37,065 nt of DNA from Cytophagaceae bacterium (GTDB lineage: Bacteria; Bacteroidota; Bacteroidia; Cytophagales; Flexibacteraceae). A model generated the notes under the pieces. It did no database searches, was not told the origin of the DNA, and saw nothing but the letters and a program-made list of their open reading frames with translations. The DNA lies in the NCBI GenBank assembly GCA_027485575.1, contig JAIXQU010000097.1, positions 1-37,065 on the forward strand, read 5' to 3'. Below are positions 15,658 through 23,099 of the stretch, piece by piece. How positions within the stretch are numbered: position 1 is the stretch's first letter; every line of letters starts with the position of its first letter. The translations under genes and the position numbers were made by a program.

Positions 15658-15675
15658 CAGACTATTTTTCTTTAC

Positions 15676-15692
15676 TCCCTGAACGGCAGGGA
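15676..15692 (+). terminator. Small hairpin between sigma-factor gene and gmhB-like gene
   Basis: TCCCTG (15676-15681) and CAGGGA (15687-15692) form a 6-bp stem with loop AACGG, 18 bases after the sigma-factor stop. No strong U-tract follows (CTTTAATTTATT), so it may only attenuate transcription into the next gene. Confidence 0.4.
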
Positions 15693-15715
15693 CTTTAATT
15701 TATTATTTTATTAAA

Positions 15716-16234
15716 ATGAACAAATGCATCCTTCTGGATAGAGATGGAGTTTTAAATGAAGAAAAGGGTGATTATGTCTTTTTGGAAAGCGATTTTGTAA
15801 TTCCGGAAGGTGTTCCCGAAGGTTTAAAAATGCTCAAAGCAGCCGGATTTAAAATGGTTGTGGTTACAAACCAGGGAGGAATTGCCAAAGGCCTTTACAC
15901 AAGGGAGGAAGTAAAAAAACTACACAATAAAATTCAGGAAGCCTCCGGTTTTTCCATTGATCACCTTTTGTATGCCCCATTGCACCGCGATTTCTCAAAA
16001 ACACTCGCGAGTAAGCCAGGGAGTTTGATGATGGAAAGAGGTCTTGCTTTGGTTGGCGCCTCTTCTGAAAAAAGCTGGTTAATCGGGGATGCAGAAAGGG
16101 ATTTAATTGCTGGCAAAAAAGTAGGGGTAACCACCATCCTCATTCCGACTTTAAAAGAAAAGGAATCGGCTTTTGCTGATTTTGTTTGCTTTTCATTTTT
16201 AGAAGCGGTGGCGCTTATTCTCTCAAAAGGCTAA
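15716..16234 (+). CDS. gmhB: GmhB-like HAD-IIIA phosphatase
   Basis: This encodes 172 residues with all four HAD motifs: LLDRDGVLN (nucleophile D8, acid D10), VVTNQGGIAKG (T51), SKPGSLMMERG (K100) and IGDAERDLIAG (D125, D129). The order and spacing fit D-glycero-D-manno-heptose 1,7-bisphosphate 7-phosphatase, which acts in ADP-heptose synthesis for LPS core. The zinc-binding Cys-x-His...Cys-x-Cys loop of classical GmhB is missing: the stretch between motifs 2 and 3 reads LLYAPLHRDFSKTLASKPG without cysteines. Substrate preference is therefore less certain, and histidinol-phosphate-type or other sugar phosphates are possible. It is the last gene of the plus-strand run. Confidence 0.82.
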   Translation: MNKCILLDRDGVLNEEKGDYVFLESDFVIPEGVPEGLKMLKAAGFKMVVVTNQGGIAKGLYTREEVKKLHNKIQEASGFSIDHLLYAPLHRDFSKTLASKPGSLMMERGLALVGASSEKSWLIGDAERDLIAGKKVGVTTILIPTLKEKESAFADFVCFSFLEAVALILSKG

Positions 16235-16362
16235 ATTTAAAATCAGGAAGTAGCCCTGTTTCCCTGCAAGGTTTGAATGGAATTTCATCAGTTGATTTCC
16301 TGCAGCAAATAATCAAGTTCATTCGAACTAAAAAAAATCCGGTTTTTTGAGTTGGTCATTTT

Positions 16363-16506
16363 ACCCAAATTACCCAATAGAAAGAGCTTTTGGTTCATAA
16401 ATGATTGATTTTCATTTTAAGTTCTCTACCTTGGAAAAGATCCAGGTGAGATTATAAAGCATAGAAATTCAATCATTTACATCCTATCGCATCATCCGGG
16501 ATAAAG
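16363..16506. repeat. Dispersed intergenic inverted-repeat element, copy 1
   Basis: This stretch matches 33170-33337 over its whole length. Its centre is a long imperfect hairpin: AAATGATTGATTTTC (16399-16413) pairs with GAAATTCAATCATTT (16464-16479), and the inner flanks (CTCTACC with GGTGAGA) continue the stem. There is no open frame. It lies after the GmhB-like gene and abuts the DUF1080 relic. The remaining gene-free bases 16235-16362 show nothing I can name. Confidence 0.8.
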
Positions 16507-16832
16507 ACTGGATAATCATGAATGGAAAAAATGTGGAACACGGGTTAGTTATATAAAGTCCAAAAAGAATTTACAATTTCTATTTTTAGTTGGACCTCAT
16601 TCCAGTTTCTCCAGTGGAGAAATGACTAAGGCAAATTGTAAATTCAAATTAGACTTTAAATAATAAAAAGAACATAGATTACGATAAAAGGTCTGATGAA
16701 CTTAGTGCAGGAATTACCGAAGTTAGATATCGGAAATTTCCCTTTATTGCTAAAGATAACAAGGGTCATTTCCTGCTTCAGGATCATGGGGATGAAGTTG
16801 CTTTTAAAAATATAAAAATCCAGACATGGTAA
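16500..16832 (+). pseudogene. DUF1080 (3-keto-glycoside hydrolase type) relic split by a repeat
   Basis: One frame reads DKDWIIMNGKNVEHGLV (16500-16550) and stops. After an inverted-repeat element it resumes as LNNKKNIDYDKRSDEL (from about 16658), then FPFIAKDNKGHFLLQDHGDE and VAFKNIKIQTW, ending at 16830-16832. These are the NGxxVEHWLNG and GHIxLQDHGDxVxFRNIKI blocks at the C-terminus of DUF1080 (PF06439) proteins. The N-terminal part is gone; repeat copy 1 sits where it should be. The relic's last codons overlap the ATG of the following oxidoreductase gene, as in a once-coupled operon. Confidence 0.85.
16554..16658. mobile_element. Small inverted-repeat element inserted in the DUF1080 gene
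   Basis: The left end TAAAGTCCAAAAAGAATTTA (extending to 16579) and the right end TTAGACTTTA (reaching back to 16633) are reverse complements with a few mismatches over 26 bases. Inside is TTTCTCC/GGAGAAA (16606-16622, loop AGT). The element interrupts the DUF1080 frame exactly between VEHGL and LNNKKN, so the uninterrupted reading is clear. It encodes nothing and is about 105 bases long, like a MITE. The target duplication is short and ambiguous (TTA or TA). Confidence 0.7.
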
Positions 16833-18172
16833 CTCCACAAGTAAAGAATTCACGAAGAGACTTTATTCAGAAATCAGGTTTTATAGCTGGCGGTATGGCA
16901 ATTGGCTTAAGCCCATTAAGTTATGGAAAAATAATAGGGGCCAATGATAGGGTCAATGTTGGCATGGTAGGTTTTGCTATGCGGTCAAAACAATCGCTGA
17001 TTCCTGGCTTTATGAACCATGCCAGGGAGCTGAATATGGAAATCATTGCCTTAAGCGATATATGGAAATTAAGGCGGGAAGAAGGTCAGGTGTTTTTGAA
17101 AGAAACAACGGGCCGGAGTTCTATTGCAATGGCCCGAAACAATGAAGAATTGTATGCCAACAAAAATGTGGATGCAGTTATAATTGCCACTGCAGATTTT
17201 CAGCATGCTTTGCACGGGATTGAGGCAGTAATGGCCGGAAGAGATGCGTATATTGAAAAACCATTGGCCAACACCATGGAAGATGCAAAAGCAATTTTGA
17301 AGGCTGTAGAAGATTCGAACAAAATAGTTCAGATCGGCACCCAACGAAGATCAGGATGGAACTACAAGGCAGCTGAGAATTTTATTAAATCCGGAAAGTT
17401 TGGTAAGGTAAATCTGATTGAGCTCACATGGAATGTACATCAACCTGGTCGCTGGCGATTACCCGACCTTGTGAGAAAATGTAAAGAGGAAGATACAGAC
17501 TGGAAACGCTTTTTGATGAATAGGCCGCAAGTTCCGTTTGATCCGAGAAAGTGCTGTGAATACAGGCTTTTTTGGCCATATTCTTCCGGAATACCAGACC
17601 AATGGATGGTGCATCAAATAGATACTGTTCATTGGTTTTCAGGGCTTTACAGGCCAAGGTCTGTGGTTGCCAATGGTGGAATCTACCAATGGAATGATGG
17701 AAGAGCCAATTATGACACGATGACCGCCGTTTTTGACTATGGAGACTTAAAGTCTGAAGATGTTGGTTTTCAGGTGGTTTACACCAGCAGGTTGGGAAAT
17801 TCAGCGGGTGGAATAAATGAACATTATTTCTCAAACGATGGAATGTTGAATCTTGAAACCAACCAGGTTTCATCCACAGTAGGTCTTGACGGAAAAATGG
17901 CTTCAGCCACGGGTTTAGAAGTAAATCTTTTAGAAAACTTTTCACTTTCGGAAGCCATTAAAGGGGAATCCGGAGTCAATACCGGAGCAGACCCTTTGAC
18001 ATCTGCACATATGCGAAACTGGATGGAATGCATTCGATCAAGAAAACAACCCAACGCGGACGTAAGGGCAGGATACAACCATTCCGTGGCACTTTGTATG
18101 ACCATTGCTGCCCTTCAATCGGGAAAAAAGGTGACATTTAATGACGAAAAACAGGAGGTCATTATGGATTAG
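16826..18172 (+). CDS. Tat-exported Gfo/Idh/MocA-family oxidoreductase
   Basis: This encodes 448 residues. A twin-arginine signal, SRRDFIQKSGFIAGGMAIG (R10, R11), marks export of a folded, cofactor-loaded enzyme. The NAD(P)-binding fold follows (VNVGMVGFAMRSKQ, LSDIW, VDAVIIATADFQHA), with the family EKP motif at 144-146 (AYIEKPLANTMEDA) and substrate-domain residues QWMVHQIDTVHWF and NWMECIRSRKQPNADV. Exported members of this type oxidise sugars or glycosides, often at C3, and are found with DUF1080 proteins. That fits the DUF1080 relic whose end overlaps this start. DUF6807 follows 49 bases downstream. The substrate is not deducible. Confidence 0.9.
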   Translation: MVTPQVKNSRRDFIQKSGFIAGGMAIGLSPLSYGKIIGANDRVNVGMVGFAMRSKQSLIPGFMNHARELNMEIIALSDIWKLRREEGQVFLKETTGRSSIAMARNNEELYANKNVDAVIIATADFQHALHGIEAVMAGRDAYIEKPLANTMEDAKAILKAVEDSNKIVQIGTQRRSGWNYKAAENFIKSGKFGKVNLIELTWNVHQPGRWRLPDLVRKCKEEDTDWKRFLMNRPQVPFDPRKCCEYRLFWPYSSGIPDQWMVHQIDTVHWFSGLYRPRSVVANGGIYQWNDGRANYDTMTAVFDYGDLKSEDVGFQVVYTSRLGNSAGGINEHYFSNDGMLNLETNQVSSTVGLDGKMASATGLEVNLLENFSLSEAIKGESGVNTGADPLTSAHMRNWMECIRSRKQPNADVRAGYNHSVALCMTIAALQSGKKVTFNDEKQEVIMD

Positions 18173-18221
18173 TTTTTTATTTTTAATAGTGCTACATTGA
18201 GGACCAATCCGTTTATTACCC

Positions 18222-19301
18222 ATGAAAATTATGGCAAAATTCCTATTAGCAATCCTGCTTTGTAGTTTCTGGCCCGGAAATCAAACCTTCTCCCAGGGAA
18301 TAAAGGCAAAACCGGCAAAACCCAGGCAAAAAGGTGGCGTGGAGGTGATTCCGGTGCCATCTAAACGCAGGGTAGATGTGAGGATTGATGGTAAACTGTT
18401 TACATCTTACAGGTATCCATTGGAGGTTAAAAAACCAATTTTATGGCCCATCATTTCTTCATCCGGCCATTCCATAACCCGTGGGTTTCCAATTGCACCT
18501 GAAGCGGGTGAAAGAATAGACCATCCACATCACGTGGGACTTTGGTTTAACCATGGAAATGTAAACGGGTTGGATTTCTGGAACAATTCGGAAAGTATCG
18601 GGCCCGAAAATAAAGGTCCGTTTGGAACCATAGTTCATGAGAATATAGAAAACTACACCAGTGGAAAAGACCTTGGCGAACTGTATGTTTCTTCGCTTTG
18701 GAAGGATACCAATCAAAAAGCGATTTTGACAGAAAATACCTGTTACATTTTTGAAAAAAAGGGGAAAGACAGATGGATAACCCGGGTTACAAAACTAAAA
18801 GCAGGTGCTGATACGGTTAGATTTGAAGATAATAAGGAGGGTATGTTGGGTTTAAGACTTTCAAGATTTTTGGAAATGCCTACCCAAAAACCAGAGATTT
18901 ATCTTGATGCAAAAGGAAATCCTACCTCTGTTCCCATTATGAATAATGCTGGAGTTTCCGGAAATTTTAGAAACAATGAAGGGGTAACAGGGGAAAAAGT
19001 TTGGGGAAAACGGGCAAAATGGTTAAGCGTTTCAGGAGAAAAAAACGGGAAAAAAACAGGGGTTATTGTATTCGACCATCCCTCTAATTTTAACTATCCT
19101 ACCCATTGGCATGCAAGTCCTTATGGCTTGTTTTCTGCAAATCCCATTGGCTCAAAGATATTTTCTGAAGGGCTGGAATATCATCCCAAAATTTTACCTC
19201 CTCATTTTGAAATGGAGTTTCGACACAGAATCATGATTATTTCCGGCCCACCAAAGTCGGATTCTCAGATTGGTCAACTCTTTGAAGATTGGGCAAAATA
19301 A
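18222..19301 (+). CDS. Exported DUF6807 (PmoA-like) protein
   Basis: This encodes 359 residues with a signal peptide (MKIMAKFLLAILLCSFWPGN, cleaved near FSQG; an ATG at 18231 is an alternative start). The fold family is recognised from the His-rich RIDHPHHVGLWFNHG near residue 100, followed by NGLDFW, and from NYPTHWHASPYGLFSANP near residue 290, both typical of DUF6807, which databases also label 'methane oxygenase PmoA' without any real link to methane oxidation. These proteins are usually exported and lie beside Gfo/Idh/MocA and DUF1080 genes, which points to carbohydrate metabolism. The conserved His residues suggest metal or substrate binding. The exact reaction is unknown. Confidence 0.85.
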   Translation: MKIMAKFLLAILLCSFWPGNQTFSQGIKAKPAKPRQKGGVEVIPVPSKRRVDVRIDGKLFTSYRYPLEVKKPILWPIISSSGHSITRGFPIAPEAGERIDHPHHVGLWFNHGNVNGLDFWNNSESIGPENKGPFGTIVHENIENYTSGKDLGELYVSSLWKDTNQKAILTENTCYIFEKKGKDRWITRVTKLKAGADTVRFEDNKEGMLGLRLSRFLEMPTQKPEIYLDAKGNPTSVPIMNNAGVSGNFRNNEGVTGEKVWGKRAKWLSVSGEKNGKKTGVIVFDHPSNFNYPTHWHASPYGLFSANPIGSKIFSEGLEYHPKILPPHFEMEFRHRIMIISGPPKSDSQIGQLFEDWAK

Positions 19302-19359
19302 GTGGCTGCCTTCGGTGGAAACTTGGTTTTTTTGGCATAAACCTGCAAATTGCTCGTCA

Positions 19360-22335
19360 ATGCCAAAAAATAAGTCATTCCGGTTTTCCTTTTTTCAATA
19401 CTTTTTGGCAACAGGGCTTTTATGCTTTCTGTGTTTAGATTCTCGTTGTCAGGATTTTAAGTATCGAAACTTTACAACCAAAGATGGCCTTCCTTCCAAT
19501 ACAGTCTACTCCAGTATCCAGGACAAGGAGGGTTTTATTTGGTTTGCCACAGAATATGGAGTCAGCAGGTTTGATGGTTTTGTCTTTCAAAACTATGGAA
19601 AACAGGAAGGGCTTTCTGATGATGATGTTTTTGGGCTGTTTCAGGATTCTAAAGACCGCATATGGTTCTTAATGAGCAATGGAACATTGAGTTACTACAA
19701 AAATGGAAAGATATTTAGCAAGGGGAATGATAAAATTCTTATCCATTTTGATTCCAAATCCTATTTTAATGGTTGTGTGGAAGATGGCTTTTCCAACATT
19801 TGGTTTACCACTTATGCGGATGGAGTATATGTATTGAGGCCAAATGGAAAAATTGATCACCTGAGAGAAAGCCTCGAAATTTCATCACGCTTTATTGTGT
19901 CCAGCCCATACCTTGATGCCAAAAAAAATGTTTGGATTTTAGGCAATGAAGGCACCATTAACCTGAGTGAAAATCCAGGCAAAACCGTTGTTCAGGTTGA
20001 AAAACATCATTTTTCAAATGAGTATTTTTTTGTGACCAAAAACCAGGAATTAGTCTTTACCTCCGGCAAAAAGTTCTTTAAGGCAAAAAGCTTTTCTTCT
20101 CCTTTTCAAATTTTAGATTCAAACCAGGTATCATATCAGAAAGTCGTTTCAAAAATTGTAGAAGATAAATCTGGAAATATTTGGGTTTCAAGTTTTAGTG
20201 AGATTACAAAGTACAAAAATGGAATATTTGAAAAACAAAATTCCACCTCTTATCTGAAAGGTAAAAATGCATCCAGTATTTTGTTTTGCGCACAGGGAAA
20301 TGTATGGGTAACATCTTTAAACCAGGGGATTTTTCTGGTTAATAATCAAGACATTACCCACTTTGATTTTAAGTCCAATCCTGACCCTGTTCCGGTGTCA
20401 GCCATAAATTTTGATGGAAATAAGATTTGGTTTGGAACGGACAATGGGAAGATCGGAATTTTAAAAGAAAACAAAATTGAAGAGTTTCTTTTCCCCACTG
20501 ATGGTAAGTTTTTTGGAAGAGGTAGAGTCAAAGGTTTTTTAAATTTTCCAACAGAAAAAATAACCATTACTGCTTCTGGAATTGGATTGGGATATTTTAA
20601 GAATCAGAAACTGGTATCTATTTTACCTTCAGGGGCAAAAACTCTGGCGTATGAGAAAAAAACCAATAGCCTAATCATAGGCACAGGTTCAGGTCTATAC
20701 AGACTTTCAAAAGCCGAACTGATTGCTTTTTTGGATAAGCAGGATGCTGATTTTGAGGAAGTCAAGGATTTTTTAAAATCAAACCAACAAGAGTCCTTAA
20801 TTCCTCCAACCCGGGTGTATAAAACTTTAATTGATGATTACTCCACCATTTGGGTTGCTACCAATTCTGGTTTGGTGAGTATAGAGTATAATAAAGTTCA
20901 GATTTGGAAAACAGTTGACCAACGTCTCGGTGTTTCGTTTCAGAATATGGCTTTGCTCGAAGATGGCTCCCTGGCCTTGTCTTCAAATGGCCTGGGTGTA
21001 TATATTTTTCGGGACGGAATTGTTAAGATAATCAATTCAAAATCAGGATTAAGTTCGGATTATATCCGGAATTTGAGGGTTACCGGAGATAGCCTTTGGG
21101 TTTGTACTTCCAAAGGCATTAGTTTAATTCAGTCTAAAAGTGGATTTGCAAATTTTGAAATTTCGACCTGGAATAAAAGTAACGGGTTGGTGTCAGAAGA
21201 TATTTGGGATATTCTTTCAAGGAAAGATTCGCTTATTATTTCTTCATCAGAAGGCGTAGATATTTATTCAAAAGGAATTATTAATCAGGTTTTTGAAAGA
21301 ACTGTGCATTTAAAGTCGTTCTTTCTGAATGGTAAGGCTCTTCCCATTTCCAATGAATTTACGATTGACTCATTAAACTCTTCCATCAGGTTGGTTTTTT
21401 TTGACCTTGATTTTAAAAACCTGGGATTGATAAAGTACAGGTACAGGCTAAATAAAAATCTGGCCTGGCAGGAAGTCTCTGGAAATTCGATTCAATTCTA
21501 TGGGGTGAATAATGGTTTCTTTGAAATCGAAATTCAAAGAAAAATCGGATCTGGAAAATGGTCGGAACCCATTCCTTTGGCTAAAGTTCTGATTGATTCA
21601 GGCAATTTCTGGCCACTGCTTTTTTTAATTTTAATAATGGCATCTGGTGTTTTGGTTTTTTCATATTATCAGTGGGTCCAACCCTTATTGGATTCCAAAG
21701 AATCCAGGCAATTGGCGTTTAATCGTTATAGATTTGAAAGCATCAGCATTTTTATAAAGCGAAGTTTTAGTGGGGCTAATTTTCTAATTGGAGAACGAAA
21801 AAATCTGGAGGCATTGACTTTTATCTCTAAATCCAAACGGATTTTTTCTTTGATATTCTTTGGATTTGAGGATGTTGAACATTCTCTTTTTTTAGAAGAG
21901 CAATTGGTAAAAGAATACGTTGCCCTAAATAATCTGGAAGGAAACTCTGTGGAATTGGATTTTTCGACCGGACTGATAAACGGTTCTGAAAATATCATTA
22001 TTCCTAAAATGATTGTTTTTCAAGTCATTGAAAGCTTGATTATTTCTTTTCCAAAGGATTCTGAAGTTCTTAAAATTGAGATTGCTTGCTCAAAGATAGG
22101 GGAGCTACTTCAAATAATGATTTCATATACAGTTCAGGGACATTGGGAGTTTTCTGAAGAAAGTGAAACTTCCTTCAAAGAAAATATCAATAAAATAAGA
22201 GAGCGATTGGCTGGTCTGATTGGGAATAAAGCTTCTAAGATGGATGTTGTTTTGAGATCTAAGCAACAAATTGGAAAGCGTGGAATTGGTGTTCAGCTTT
22301 GGCTGCCTTACAAGTTTAACGCTGAAGGCAGCTGA
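19360..22335 (+). CDS. Two-component-type propeller sensor with degenerate LytS-like kinase domain
   Basis: This encodes 991 residues from the ATG at 19360, which precedes a signal/anchor segment (SFFQYFLATGLLCFLCLDS); the frame opens at 19270 inside the previous gene. About 12 Reg_prop-type blades follow (for example DKEGFIWFATEYGVSRFDG, EDKSGNIWVSSFSEI, DDYSTIWVATNSGLVSIEYN), then a Y_Y_Y-like domain (about 660-745, IKYRYRLNKNLAWQEVSG) and one membrane helix (about 749-772). The cytoplasmic part (about 780-991) aligns with the LytS/YehU His_kinase and HATPase regions. However, the phospho-acceptor block reads SISIFIKRSF with no His, and the N-box reads IPKMIVFQVIESLI with no Asn. It is probably a non-phosphorylating sensor. 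No response regulator is adjacent. Confidence 0.85.
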   Translation: MPKNKSFRFSFFQYFLATGLLCFLCLDSRCQDFKYRNFTTKDGLPSNTVYSSIQDKEGFIWFATEYGVSRFDGFVFQNYGKQEGLSDDDVFGLFQDSKDRIWFLMSNGTLSYYKNGKIFSKGNDKILIHFDSKSYFNGCVEDGFSNIWFTTYADGVYVLRPNGKIDHLRESLEISSRFIVSSPYLDAKKNVWILGNEGTINLSENPGKTVVQVEKHHFSNEYFFVTKNQELVFTSGKKFFKAKSFSSPFQILDSNQVSYQKVVSKIVEDKSGNIWVSSFSEITKYKNGIFEKQNSTSYLKGKNASSILFCAQGNVWVTSLNQGIFLVNNQDITHFDFKSNPDPVPVSAINFDGNKIWFGTDNGKIGILKENKIEEFLFPTDGKFFGRGRVKGFLNFPTEKITITASGIGLGYFKNQKLVSILPSGAKTLAYEKKTNSLIIGTGSGLYRLSKAELIAFLDKQDADFEEVKDFLKSNQQESLIPPTRVYKTLIDDYSTIWVATNSGLVSIEYNKVQIWKTVDQRLGVSFQNMALLEDGSLALSSNGLGVYIFRDGIVKIINSKSGLSSDYIRNLRVTGDSLWVCTSKGISLIQSKSGFANFEISTWNKSNGLVSEDIWDILSRKDSLIISSSEGVDIYSKGIINQVFERTVHLKSFFLNGKALPISNEFTIDSLNSSIRLVFFDLDFKNLGLIKYRYRLNKNLAWQEVSGNSIQFYGVNNGFFEIEIQRKIGSGKWSEPIPLAKVLIDSGNFWPLLFLILIMASGVLVFSYYQWVQPLLDSKESRQLAFNRYRFESISIFIKRSFSGANFLIGERKNLEALTFISKSKRIFSLIFFGFEDVEHSLFLEEQLVKEYVALNNLEGNSVELDFSTGLINGSENIIIPKMIVFQVIESLIISFPKDSEVLKIEIACSKIGELLQIMISYTVQGHWEFSEESETSFKENINKIRERLAGLIGNKASKMDVVLRSKQQIGKRGIGVQLWLPYKFNAEGS

Positions 22336-22345
22336 TATGAAATCG

Positions 22346-23095
22346 CTAATCGATCAAGGCATTAACAAAGGCCTTTCCCAGGTTTTTGCTTAGGGGATGA
22401 ACCTCTTCCATTTTCTCCGGATGCCATTGAACTGCCATTAAGAACGGCATTTTGCTGGAAGAAGAACCTTCAAAAGCTTCTATGAGACCATCGGCAGAGA
22501 TGGAAGACGAAACCAGATCTTTGCCTAAAACATCAACCCCTTGGTGGTGGTTGCTGGCTATCATTCCTTTTTTAATCCCCGAAATTTTGGAAAGTTTCGT
22601 GTTGCTCAAAACTTCGACTTCATGTTCCGTAGGTCCATTTTCCCGATGTCTTACTTTAATTCCCAATCTGGAAGGAATATCAACTATTAAGCTTCCCTTT
22701 AAAAAAACATTGATCAATTGAAATCCCCTGCAAATTCCAAATACTGGTTTTTTAAAGGTAAAAGCATAGTCAAGCATTTTAAACTCAAGGGAGTCTCTTC
22801 TTAAATCAAAATCTCCGCAATCGCTTGTATCTTTTTCTTTTCCATACCTTCCGGGATAAATGTCTTCGCCACCAGTCATCAAAAAGCCTGAAGCATTTTT
22901 AAGCCAATACTCTATGGAGTCCTTCCGGACGTGGTACATGGATACCAACTTTAGATTTGGATCTTGTCGCAAAAGCCACCTGTCATACACTCCATTCCCA
23001 TACGATTTTGATATTAAAACAATCTTTGCTTTTTGACCAAATAAAGAATTTGAAAAAGCGAGTAACAGGCCGATTATTAGATAGATACGAGACAT
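22346..23095 (-). CDS. Exported class-I glutamine amidotransferase-fold hydrolase (peptidase C26 type)
   Basis: This encodes 249 residues from the ATG at 23095, which directly starts a signal peptide (MSRIYLIIGLLLAFSNSLFG); an ATG at 23113 would overlap the GH92 gene by 14 bases. The gamma-glutamyl hydrolase (PuuD-like, C26) signature is complete: LMTGGEDIYPGRYG, the nucleophile elbow FGICRGFQLINV (C122), SNHHQGVD and AVQWHPEKME (H225, E227). C26 enzymes hydrolyse gamma-glutamyl amides and are usually cytoplasmic. The signal peptide puts this one in the periplasm or outside. It follows the GH92 gene by 4 bases and ends 10 bases from the stop of the convergent sensor gene, with no terminator visible between them. 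Confidence 0.85.
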   Translation of the reverse strand: MSRIYLIIGLLLAFSNSLFGQKAKIVLISKSYGNGVYDRWLLRQDPNLKLVSMYHVRKDSIEYWLKNASGFLMTGGEDIYPGRYGKEKDTSDCGDFDLRRDSLEFKMLDYAFTFKKPVFGICRGFQLINVFLKGSLIVDIPSRLGIKVRHRENGPTEHEVEVLSNTKLSKISGIKKGMIASNHHQGVDVLGKDLVSSSISADGLIEAFEGSSSSKMPFLMAVQWHPEKMEEVHPLSKNLGKAFVNALID

Positions 23096-23099
23096 AATT

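Noticed and set aside
18222-19301. Particulate methane monooxygenase subunit (PmoA)
   Set aside because: The database label PmoA for this family is misleading: the protein is exported, soluble and not related to the membrane methane monooxygenase subunit.
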